Source: Bagarius yarrelli
Lineage: Eukaryota; Chordata; Actinopteri; Siluriformes; Sisoridae
Length of the DNA stretch: 64,000 nucleotides
Reading direction: 5' to 3'
NCBI GenBank assembly: GCA_005784505.1
Contig: VCAZ01000113.1
Coordinates: 1,201,001 to 1,265,000, forward strand
Shown: positions 10,566 to 20,829 of the stretch, one piece after another
Layout: each line of letters opens with the position of its first letter
Position numbering within the stretch: position 1 is the first letter of the stretch
Made by a program: the position numbers and the translations under genes
The notes under the pieces: model-generated
Told to the model about the DNA's origin: nothing
Seen by the model: only the letters and a program-made list of their open reading frames with translations
Databases searched by the model: none

Positions 10566-11105
10566 GGGGCCTCATGTACAAGGACGTGCGTTAAATTAAT
10601 ATTAAAACATACGTAGAAAGCTGTAAATGTGCGTACGCACAAAAAAAAAAAAATCAGATGTATCAAACCCTGCATACGGAAAATCCCACGCATATTCTCT
10701 TTGTACAGGCCAATAACTAGAAATCGAGCTGACATGCATAAGCACTTAACCCCACCCTGTCTCCTCCCTCAAATAAATGAATTTAAATATGTAATGAATT
10801 AATGTTCACGAAATCAAACAAGTAAATGGCAAAAGCAAGCAAAAAACAAAACTTTAAGGAAAGTGAATTGGAGGTGCTACTATTCTACAAAAGTGAAAAA
10901 AGGGACACAAGAAAGTGTGGCAGACTCAGTCAGCAGGGTGGGATCTGACAATCGCACTGTAACTGAACTTAAAAGGAAATGGCAGCGTCCCCCCAGTCCT
11001 ATCCAAGCAGCAACACCGGCATTTCAGCTGCCCAATCGCCCGCTCTGCGAGAATAAGCATCATTGTATCTGCACTCTTAATCAGTTTGTGGGTTGGTGAG
11101 GGGGG
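10566..11105 (+). mobile_element. decayed PIF/Harbinger-like element with Myb/SANT-like ORF remnant
   Basis: It begins GGGGCCTCATGTACAAGGAC, continues with TGTGCGTACGCACAAAAA (imperfectly palindromic GTGCGTACGCAC), and then about 10850-11040 has a coding-like stretch. This reads, over more than one frame, like the Myb-type DNA-binding protein of fish Harbinger elements: a '..ELEVLLFYK' start and, further on, a 'DRTV.ELKRKW' match (here DNRTVTELKRKWQ). Frames are broken, so it is inactive. I could not place the other terminus. Confidence 0.4.
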
Positions 11106-11859
11106 TTAACAGCCTCGTCTTCAGTGGATAACTGGGCGTCCTGATAGGCAGTTGAATAATTAAACAACAAAAAAAAAATTAAAAGCAAAATAAAATAAAT
11201 AAACTTAAATAGAACCATCAACGCATCACTCACCAAGAAGCCACCTATTGTGGACCCTGCCAGCTTGGAGCCTATGCTATTTTTAAGGACGTATGAATCA
11301 TGGGTTGAACCAGGCCACCTTACATATTATTTGCACATTTTTTTTAATGGAAATGTTTCCGATTCACGTATTCAAATGGCACCTGTATAGCAATGTGTGT
11401 GCAGTCAATTACATTAGGAAAACCAGCAATCGCTGCAAATTGCGCTTTAATGTTTGGCTGGTCAACTGTATGGTACAGGAATCTTATATACCTGGCAGAC
11501 GTGCAGATGATAGTCCTTATACAGCTGGCATTGCCACAGACTTGTTTAAAAGAGTTTAAATTTGCACATGCTTTTATATGTTCTTACTTAATTGCATAAT
11601 TGATAGAAACATGATGTGAATGAGCCTATTTTATCAAGTTAATAGCAATAAACTTTGTAGTCTAATGTTTGCAACTTCACTTTATTGCCTCTAAGAGGCG
11701 CCAATGGACAAAAACCACAAAAAATGGAGGAACGCACATTTCCACGTTAATTTTACTGTTAGTAAATCCGACCGCGACATATTATAAACAGTTTTTATCC
11801 CGAATGACGCTTATTAATTTTTTAATGAACAATGGACATTCTTATATCTAGTCGGTTGG

Positions 11860-12495
11860 GATGTTCTGATCAGGATTTAACAACCGATACAGATTACCAT
11901 TTATTCATCATCAATATCAGCCGTTTGCAGATTCTGATATTTTAACCTATAATATACATATGTAGGCTCTTTGTTGAATGTCAAGAAAAATTCTTTTTTC
12001 AGACAAAGTAATATCTCACAATGAATTATAATTTATTTACAGTAATTACAGATAATAGAGAATATATCCTAAATTTATAATAAATAATGTAATCTGACTT
12101 TTAAAACATAGGATACAAGACTTATTGGGAAACACATCGTATACCATGAGAAGCCTGAGAAAAGTGACAACAAAAAAGGAAATATTAACTAGTTTTAGCT
12201 CTCTTGCTGTCTGATTGGAAGTTTTATGTATTCAACATGTCTCGCAGTGGCTTGTTCTTGTGTCGAAACGGATTCTTCATATTTAATTTTTAGCCAATGT
12301 TCCCCCATGTGATATTTCTTTAAAACATAGACAACAAACGGCACATTTTCAGTATTTTTTTGCATGATTGTGCCACTAAAGTTTAATACCATGTACATGC
12401 TTTGCGATTTGTCATCAACTTGCAATTGGTGAGTGTGATCTGCCAAATTAAATGATTTGGCTGATACCAATCTGTGGCTAATCAGTCAGAGTCCT
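11860..12495. mobile_element. possible DNA element with imperfect terminal inverted repeats
   Basis: The left end GGGATGTTCTGATCAGGATT with CAACCGATACAGATTA and the right end GGCTGATACCAATCTGTGGC with TAATCAGTCAGAGTCC are related as imperfect inverted repeats (CCGATACxGAT versus its complement). This would make an element of about 630 bp. The minus-strand frame at 12195-12470 inside it has no recognised domain. Confidence 0.35.
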
Positions 12496-13239
12496 ACTAG
12501 TCACTAATGGTGGTGGTTTATCATTTTCCTAGCTTTTGCTGTGAGAATCTGTATGTGTGAATATAGCATAAGACTAACAAAGTCTTTTACTTTGTTCTTG
12601 CATTTTTCACTATTAGACTCTCTCCTAACTTTCTTCACACAAAAAGTTTGTACACTTTTAAGCAACTTATCATATAGAAGGCCTTTCCAGTATGTAACGG
12701 ATTTCATGGGTCGCACTTTCAAAAGATAAAAAAAAGGAGCATCGGAAAACTCTGAGGTGGCATTATGCAGCTTTGCGGCTCAGCCTGAGCTCCGACAAGT
12801 TGAGGGATTTTTGTGTGTGTGTGTTCTCTAAAAGCTGTGGGATTAAGGAAAGAAGGCATTATAAATCAACCAATAGAGCGCAGTTTATGCTTAAGATATT
12901 TCATCACACCCTGCCACTGCAAATCCATTCGGTACGAAAAAAAGTAATAGCAAATATGGTAAGAGACTTTCAAAATCTACAAAACACAACTTTAACTGCT
13001 GTAACTTATTTTGTATGATAAAATGGCAATGTTTGCAGACAGTATTCATAAATAACTAAAGAGAATTATTTTAAACTAGGCATGGGAATCTCTAGGCACC
13101 TCACAATTTAATTTAAATCAAAAGGCTGCGATGCAAATCTAAAACCATTATTGATGTATCTTTTGTTTTAATACAAATTTTATTATTATTATCTCTAATG
13201 TATCTGTATCTCTAATGACCCATAATTAATTAATTATTA
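12496..13239. other. no feature recognised
   Basis: AT-rich with short open frames on both strands, none with recognisable domains. Confidence 0.5.
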
Positions 13240-13597
13240 AATTAATTGCTCTTGCTGTAGGTGCAAGAACGTCTGCGTGTGGCACTGGAAAGAGTGACAA
13301 CGTTAGAGGGTCAGCTGACCACCGCCAATCAAGAGGTACGTGTGATAATATTTAACATCCATCATCTGCTACCGCTAGGAAGGTGTACATCAGTTTCACA
13401 TGACTGAATTGAGTCACTGTGCTTAAACTTATAACAAGCATTGTTATTACATGCAGCATGATTTTATTATGTAGTTTTTAAAGCTCTGAGCAAAGTTTTA
13501 ACTTTTCTATCCAAACTCTCTGAAACAATCCCAAGTCGGTGTAATACTTATTAACGAATACATTATTCAATATAGTACCTAAAAATAAATTTATTTT
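13240..13597 (+). repeat. inverted duplicate of liprin exon 3 region (6004-6358)
   Basis: About 358 bp that match the reverse complement of 6004-6358 at roughly 95-96%, with a few indels. The copy includes the acceptor-side intron, the whole exon, the donor and about 260 bp of downstream intron, and stops at AAAAATAAATTTATTTT. The arms lie about 6.9 kb apart and bracket liprin exons 1 and 2 of this set. Because of its orientation it cannot join the normal liprin transcript. Confidence 0.93.
13261..13335 (+). pseudogene. orphan antisense copy of a liprin-alpha exon
   Basis: Intact 25-codon phase-0 frame VQERLRVALERVTTLEGQLT then TANQE, with acceptor CTTGCTGTAG and donor GTACGTG both preserved. 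Against the functional exon there are three base changes in 75: CGA to CAA (Arg to Gln), GCG to GCA and GAG to GAA (silent). The first two are CpG-decay type. It has no neighbouring plus-strand liprin exons, so it is best seen as an exon pseudocopy made by inverted segmental duplication. It could be transcribed only from an antisense RNA or after inversion of the interval. Confidence 0.88.
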
Positions 13598-13959
13598 AAC
13601 CTTTGATTTCATGCAGCTGTTTAAATCAGCCAATCATGTTGCAACAGCACAACGTATTAGATCACTTTAACCGTTTTAATTCAATAATAACCTTTATAAG
13701 TAATTATTTTGATGGACAGCTGTATCAGATCATATAGCAGAGTTTTTCTCTGGGGTATTTTATAGCCTGTATTGATAGGACAGCACTCCTTATTGTCTCC
13801 TTACTATCATATACCTTCTAATATTGTATAATTTTAACCTATATATATATAGATTATATAGATATATTCATGTTAGGGGTTCCTTGTGGTCCTTTGCTCT
13901 TATCTTTCAGTCCAGAGGGATGTGCTACGGTCTGATTGGTATCTATTTTATCATGGTTG

Positions 13960-13964
<5 letters not shown>

Positions 13965-14019
<55 letters not shown>

Positions 14020-14047
14020 TACACGCACGCACGCACACACACACACA
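13965..14047. repeat. (TA)n then (CGCA)n/(CA)n compound microsatellite
   Basis: About 24 TA dinucleotides followed by ACGC and AC units, directly abutting the end of the Tc1-like remnant. Confidence 0.9.
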
Positions 14048-14596
14048 TTCAAGCCCGAAATTATTCATACCCACTCGCAAATTGTGACTTAAAGTTACTT
14101 TTATTCAACCAGCAAATTTTTTTTTGGGACCGGAAATGACACAGGCTTCTCCCAAAAGATAATAAGACGATGTACAAGAGGCATCATTGAAAGAAATATT
14201 TCTCAGCTTTTATATACATTTGAACAAAAAGTGGCATGTCCAAAATTATTTAATGCCCTTCTCAATAATCAATAGAAAAGCCTTTATTGGCTATTACAGA
14301 AATCAAACGCTTCCTATAATTGCTGACCATTGTTGAAGGGTCTCCATGCCATCACCCTGATCTTTAGCTTCCTCCACAGATTCTCAATTGGATTTAAGTC
14401 AGGACTCTGGCTGGGCCACTGCAAAACGTTAATGTTTTTGTCTGCTAACCATTTCTTCACCACTTTTGCTGTGTGTTTTTGGTCGTTGTCATGCTGAAAT
14501 GTCCACTGGTGCCCAAGGCCAAGTTTCTCTGCAGACTGCCTGATGATGTTGTTGAGAATTTTGATGTATTGCTCCTTTTTCATGATGCCCTACCTG
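14048..14596 (-). mobile_element. Tc1-like transposon remnant
   Basis: On the plus strand it starts CATTCAAGCCCGAAATTATT, a terminal sequence common in one fish Tc1-like family, then non-coding 3' sequence, then the 3' half of a transposase read on the minus strand. Near 14330 GCTGACCATTGTTGAAGGGT joins two stretches that, as I remember the family, are separated by more transposase sequence, so there is probably an internal deletion. The 5' half and second terminus are missing; at about 14597 the sequence turns into GGAT-rich simple repeat. Confidence 0.85.
14314..14583 (-). pseudogene. Tc1-like transposase C-terminal half (broken)
   Basis: An open stretch of 89 codons beginning MKKEQYIKILNNIIRQSAEK. 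It contains HDNDQKHTAKVVKKW and QSPDLNPIENLW. The Asp of HDN and the Glu of PIEN are 34 residues apart, which is the second half of the DD34E catalytic triad of Tc1 transposases (cut-and-paste DNA transposition at TA sites). The first catalytic Asp and the DNA-binding N-terminus are absent, and the extreme C-terminus is altered after the WRKLK motif, where the internal deletion lies. Non-functional relic. Confidence 0.88.
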
Positions 14597-14679
14597 AAAA
14601 GCTGGTGTTTTTAAGAATAAGTGGTATGGATGTTTGTGTGGATAGTTGGCTGGTTGGATAGTTGGCTGATGGGATGAAT

Positions 14680-14712
14680 CGATGGATGGATGGATGGATG
14701 GATGGATGGATG
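14680..14712. repeat. (GGAT)n microsatellite
   Basis: About seven GGAT units at the truncated end of the Tc1-like remnant. Confidence 0.85.
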
Positions 14713-15477
14713 AATACTGTATGGTGGGCAATGTTTAATCTTTCAATCATCAAGCACAATTGAGGTTATTTTTTATTGATTGTTACACCTTACTGAATAT
14801 CACTACTTTCCGCTTTTACAGTGTGTTTAAGTGGCTGTTTATTTGTTACAGAGATGCGGACAGTCAGAAGAAAATTCTAGTGAATAAAAAGACTAGTTCA
14901 CTGATATTAATAGTTTACCATAATGACTGCATGCTGCTAGAATCAACTAGAATCAAATGGAAGTTCTAAGAACTCGATTAGATCTACTTGCAAACCCATA
15001 AAGAGAGAGAAAAACAGCTTGGGGCAAATTCTAATTGCATAATTTCTATTATATTTTAAGAACTTTCTCTGCAAATTAGGAACACTGTGTTGCTGAGGGC
15101 TACACTTTGTTTTTAATCATCAAAATCACACATTTTGTGGTTTAATATTTTCTACGTTTAAAGTTTTTTCTTTGACATAGATTATAAGGGGAACGTTTTA
15201 AATGATTGGATCACGCAGAACATGGCAAATAAAAGAAAGTGACCACTTTAATTGAAACAACTTAACATTTGCACATTTATGCAGTTAAGCAGTACTAATC
15301 ATGTGATCAACTGATGTTCAGGCAGTCTTTAGTGGTGAGCAGAAAAACATATCAAAACACACACCATGCTAAAAAACCTTTAAATTATGAAAGCAAAGTC
15401 AAGTCCTTACCTCCAGAAACAGAGTGTGCGTGTGTGAGCAGATAAAAATCCCAAGAATACTCCCAGAAATAATAATT

Positions 15478-15478
<1 letters not shown>

Positions 15479-15535
<57 letters not shown>
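15479..15535. repeat. (CA)n microsatellite
   Basis: About 28 uninterrupted CA units, the longest dinucleotide tract of this type in the window. Confidence 0.95.
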
Positions 15536-15542
<7 letters not shown>

Positions 15543-15909
15543 TGATGAAATCTGGAAAAACCTATCACATGGCCATGCTAAATTTCACACGGTGAAACTT
15601 TTACCCCATTACCATATGACACCATATAAAAGCTGATTTCATTTTATATATATGTCCGTAACAAAAATTATGGCTATCTGAGGTCAACTGATCGCTATGA
15701 TTTTCAGGAACGGAATTTTAAGAAAAACAAGTTTAAAAAGGCAAAAATAATGAAAGACAAACAGTCGACTATTACATTAAAAATTACTTTGCTGTAGTAA
15801 AAGTCTTCTTTTAGTTTTTGTGTACGTTCTACAAGATACAAAATGGTCACTTTAATCCCAAGAAACACTACATTTCCAATAATGGGGTTTAATCGGGCAC
15901 ATAAAACAT

Positions 15910-16088
15910 GTTATTTTTGCCCTGCGTAGCTTAGGAAAAATGATGCATATCATTCATATAAAAATCACAAGTTGCCAGTTAATAGCACCTAAATCAATGC
16001 AATTCCATACACATTACCGTTAGCTCACATTCGTATATTTATATTATAGGTCTTGCAAAATTGCTAGCCCAATGTCCTGAGGCTATTG
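15910..16088 (+). repeat. direct repeat, copy 1 (pair with 17446-17625)
   Basis: From GTTATTTTTGCCCTGCGTAG to GTCCTGAGGCTATTG, repeated 1,536 bp downstream with about nine differences in 180 bases. No homology is visible outside the repeat. It could be the ends of a small terminal-repeat element or a short direct duplication. Confidence 0.85.
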
Positions 16089-16201
16089 TGTTTTTTTCAG
16101 TTTCGTCCTTTATTTCATTATACTTCAGTGTTTAGGCGAACCTGTGCTGAGCACTCGGTTACATACTTAAGTATAGTGTATTCTATTATATGGTATTTTA
16201 T

Positions 16202-16324
16202 GGGAACCCGAATAAATTAATGGCATTTAAATTTATTTCAATTGGAAAAATTGATTTGACGCGTAATTTGAGTTACGAGCTTTGTCAAAGATCGAATTAA
16301 ACTCATAAGTCAAAGCATCACTGT
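16202..16324 (+). mobile_element. MITE-like repeat end, same family as 49905-50417
   Basis: GGGAACCCGAATAAATTAAT, then AATTTGAGTTACGAGC and CTCATAAGTCAAAGCATCAC. The same order appears at 50300-50417 (GGGGACCCGGAACCGATTAA, AATTTGAGTTC, CAACTTGTAACTCC). This is the 3' end of a dispersed fish element whose ends spell 'ACTTACGAG'-type sequence in inverted form. Confidence 0.55.
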
Positions 16325-17445
16325 ACTTCCAAATTTTTAAATGGGCTTATTAAGATTAACTCGTTATAAAAGCTTCACGGCTTAGTGATCGTCTTGCATT
16401 TAGACATGTGCAGCCATATTCCAACTAACATCCGCGTGGCATATATTTTTTTCGAATCGACCTAATACATTGACAGTACATTGTTAAATAAAATATTAAA
16501 ATCCGTTGCGATATGCATATCACTTAAAGCACACTTGCGATATTTTAATCATTTTAATATATTGGACATCACCAAAAAATAGCATCATGACAGCAACACC
16601 AAAAACAGTCATCTAACATACAAAACATAAGCAGCTAAGTAATGTAGCTTGCTAAATCATAAAACAAACTTCAGTGCAAATTTACAGACATTTTAAACTT
16701 TGTTAGTAAAACGAAGGATTGACAATAAATTAAATAGATGTTTAATTAGCAAATTTACTTTTGGATAAATTGTTAAATACTTCAACACAGGGAAACACAA
16801 TGTTTTAGATTTGTATTACTTGGGTAATGTAAGTTTTACAAGTAATTATACTAAGTATTTGTAGTATACAAAGAGGGTTTTATTGCTGACCTTGAATCTG
16901 CATTGTAGTTGTTTTAAACACTGCTTTAAACTCTTAATATATATGTGAGAAACAATGTGGTGTTAATTAGTAGACCTAAATGCCTAACAATCACCTAAAA
17001 TCAGTGTGTGCATCAAATCACATCCTCTGTACAGTGGCAGAGCTCTGCATGTTTTAAAGCGCTGCTGTAAAGTTTTTCCCCTTTACTTTGTTTATCTTGG
17101 CAGGCTTAAAACAGCCAAAGGGGCTGAATGAGCCAACATTTTTTCTCTATAATGTGAAGAAAAAGTGTGAAACGGGCAGTTATTTTAAGCGGTTGTGCTT
17201 TATTTATCCAGTCATGGCTGTTGACTCTACAAATATTTATAAATAATTAACCACGGGTTTAAAAATGGACAAAGTAAAATGCCACATTATGAAGTTTCAG
17301 GATTAATTGTTAACCCTGGGTGTAAGATGTGTGAAACATAACACAAGAAAACCCAGGTTTCTGGAGTTTGCAATGAAGGATTTTAGACCCCTGGGTATAG
17401 TTTTAGTAAATATATGATTAAAGAAAATGTGAGTTATGTAAATAA

Positions 17446-17625
17446 GTTATTTTTGCCCTGTGTAGCTTAGGAAAATTGATGCATATCATTCACATAAAAA
17501 TTATAGATTGCCAGTTAATAGCACCTAAATCAATGCAATTCCATACACATTACCGTTAGCTCACATTCGTATATTTATATTATAGGTCTTGCGAAATTGC
17601 TAGCCCAATGTCCTGAGGCTATTGG
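17446..17625 (+). repeat. direct repeat, copy 2 (pair with 15910-16088)
   Basis: Copy of 15910-16088 with about 95% identity; ends at GGCTATTG followed by unrelated sequence. Confidence 0.85.
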
Positions 17626-20040
17626 ACTACCAAAATGTAGCCAGGGCCATCAGTCTATCTTGTTGGGAGAAAAAATATATTTCAATGAATTTGTATTTTC
17701 TCACAAATAGAGTTGGAAAAAAAAGGGAACCCATCCTCATTTAGGTGGCACTGAATGCTTGTTAGTAACAGCTTATGTTAACGGTGATCAAATTTAGTCT
17801 CAACTGTAGCCTTGGGTCAGTGGAGCAGAGTGAGTCCGAATCCATCCTCAAAAAGCTCCTCAAAGCTCCTAACTGGTACCTATTTAATTTTCAGGCATTA
17901 AGGAGCCACCGTCAATATGTGTGGTATTAAAATCTTGTTTATCCTGACTTTTTTTTTTCAGTTACTTTATTTAGCACTTATATCATATAATTAAAATGTG
18001 GCATTCAACAGAAATGATAACCCTTGTTAAATTAATCTGATGCGGAATGTTATTTCTATAAGACGTAATTAAAATTTCTTCAGTTTACTTGAGATAATTT
18101 ATCTCTGTAATATTGCAAGCTGTTAAGACACAACAACGTCTATGTATGAAAAAATTCTACACACACACACACACTGCTTAGCGCTATAGAAAACTCCCAA
18201 TAGAGCTTAGCTTTGCTTTAATCAGCAATAAACCTACACACACGGTGGATATGTTGGAGAACTGGAGGTCTGCCATGGGACTAAATATGGGACCACACAA
18301 AGAATACACACTGTGTGTGTATAGGAAACCCTCCTGAACATCACTATCAAAAAATGTATAAGACTGAAAGCATTGGTTGTTAAGAAAAAACACAACACCA
18401 CATATAGAAGTGTGGATAAGGACGCTGCATTACGCTATGCTATAAAAAGGAATCCACCAGGTGTGTGTTTTTTTTTTTTTGTTTTCCCTTACGCAAATCA
18501 AGTCCTTTTTTAATTTTTTAGATGCCTGTATTTGTGCGGTCATACAGACCAAAGCCGCTCTCACAACTGTTGATTGTTACTGCCGTTTTATCATAGATCC
18601 ACCCTGAGATGCCATAGTTCAACTCTTGAGCAGAATGTCGTCTAAGTGATTGTGGTGTTCAGTTGTTGGGTGTAATAACGCTGACGCTGAAACGGCAGCA
18701 GCTGATTTAGATTTTTTTGTGTTTATATTTTAAGTGTATTATAGACTTTTCATTAAGACCCTAATGAATCATTAACTTGTGAAAAAAATGGGCATCCAAT
18801 GACTCCTCTAAAACTAATAGTTGGTCTGGTGCCTCCGATGTGGGGGACAAACGGGACATATCTGTTGTGTGGCTGATTATTATGTTCTACACTTAGTTGA
18901 CTAGGAGTTTGCTGATATCCAGTTCGTTTAAACTTTTAAATCAGTTCCTTAATTACTTTCTATTAAGTCTTCTCCTGATTTCACACGTTTTCTGTTACCA
19001 TTTGACCTTAATATTATGTTCTCTTCTGTAAATGACTGGTTTGTTTATTACTAAGCATCTGTTCTGAAAAATTCCAATGCTGCATTATTTCACACTTAAC
19101 CCTACACTGTAACCCCACTTCTACAATTTCATTCTTCTACCTGAGGGTAAACTCATGATTTAGGATAACATGGGTTCAAATGCAGTTTAAGAATCCACTA
19201 TAATATCCCAACACTCTCCTTAGTATTTTAGTTTTTAATTATAGATTTGACCTGATTGAAATACTAACGTCACCGAAGAATTTATATTGGGTTTATTATG
19301 AGAAACAATAAATAAATAATATATGTGATGCTGCAGTAGCAAAGCTATGACTGACAGATGGTGCAGTGGCAGCCAGAGATGATTCACTCTTCAGCATTTA
19401 ATCAGCACGTTTCTGGAGCAACTGTATCTCCTCACACCCTGCCTCTCACTCTGCATCATTACTTACATCATATAGCTGAGGAGAAACGGTGTTGAGAGCC
19501 TACTTATTTCCTGAAGCAGGGACTGTTGTACATTAAAAAAAAACAGTTTTGCTTATTGTATCTATTTATGTGTAAACTTGTGGAATATCCAAAACGATGT
19601 TAAAACGCATGTTATTAAAACCTCTATAGCAGCTATACAATTTTTTTAACATCCTTTTTCCGATTAATTTGCTAAAACATGCAGCTTGTGAACAATTATT
19701 CAGCATTATTGACAACACCAACAATATTTTAGTTATTGGATACACAATGTGTAAGGACCTGCATTAGCACGTTTTAGCCAGTGTGGCGCTGTAACCCAAG
19801 GCTGTAATTTAAGTTCCCACATGTCCGTGGAAATAGACACGGCACTTAATATAATTAATTATAATTATTATATACTTATTATCAAAACAAAACCGAGCAA
19901 ACAGATCAAAAATGTTAGACAAAAAATCACAACCAATAACCGAGCAAAGATCATTAACCGGAAAAGCAATAAGATAGAAAGAACGCATGGTATGTCGTAT
20001 AGCTAGACAATACTTTGCAAAGAGACAGTCTAAGAAGCTC
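17626..20040. other. no gene recognised
   Basis: AT-rich sequence with a short CA tract (about 18158-18175). Patches near 18540-18760 and 19370-19510 have more balanced composition but no recognisable product. Confidence 0.5.
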
Positions 20041-20054
20041 GCTTATGTAGCTAG

Positions 20055-20112
20055 CCAAACCGGAAGTGAAACGTGCCGGCTAGTATTCCGGAAATGGAGA
20101 CCTCTGGTGGCG
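20055..20112. promoter_or_regulatory. ETS-like motif cluster with CpGs
   Basis: ACCGGAAGTG, then ATTCCGGAAATG and GGTGGCGGAAGGGCGG within about 55 bp. These are strong ETS/GABP-type consensus sites in an otherwise AT-rich, CpG-poor stretch. It could be a small promoter or enhancer; no exon or TATA context is visible beside it. Confidence 0.3.
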
Positions 20113-20744
20113 GAAGGGCGGACTCATGACAGTTGATGAAAGCCTACTGATTAATTAAAATACATAAATGCAGTACTATTGTAAAGAGGTTTAGAAAATC
20201 TGAAGCGGTTTATTTGTTTGGTTTTGTTACATTGAGCGCAACTCCATGATGATCCAATTTCCAATTAATCAATTCATCGTTCTAGTCTACTTGATTAACC
20301 AGGATTTTATTATAAGTTGCTTGTAATAAGATCAAGATCGTTGCAACTTGTAATAGTACAGAGAAAACTTGAGAGGTTGCTGATATTTTTTAAGGGCTTT
20401 CCACCTGGTTGTTACTAAAAATCTGACAAAGAGGGCAATTAAAGCAATTAAATCACCTGAGAAAAAATTTCACCATATGAATAATTTTCCACAATTTTTT
20501 AACCTTGTCCATTATACATGTCTCCATAAACAACATGGAAACAATGTTTATATAATTATTACTAAAATGAGTGCTTCAAATAGAATCCTGGATTTGCTTT
20601 GTAATGTTTTTCTCAGAATCAAGATTTTCACAGTGCTGTTGTAATTAAGATCATTGGTGCTTACCATGCTTGCCAGGCTAAAGACACACATTTTAGGCTG
20701 ACTGGCATCTTTACATTTTCTGTAGTGCATAAATGGGTGTAAGA

Positions 20745-20822
20745 TGTGAAGGGTGTCCCCTGCCTTGGATAGACTCTAGACTGAGTGTAACCATGTGTAG
20801 GATAAGCAAATAGATGGATGGA
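20745..20822 (+). mobile_element. retroposon 3' tail
   Basis: GGGTGTCCCCTGCCTTGGAT, AGACTCTAGACTGAGTG and AGGATAAGCAAATAGATGGATGG, the same kind of 3' tail as at 4191-4335. Confidence 0.5.
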
Positions 20823-20829
20823 CAGAGAA

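Noticed and set aside
15395..15430. Possible minus-strand exon end TTTCTGGAG followed by GTAAGGAC
   Set aside because: A good donor sequence, but the upstream sequence is CA microsatellite and no acceptor or liprin-like residues occur.
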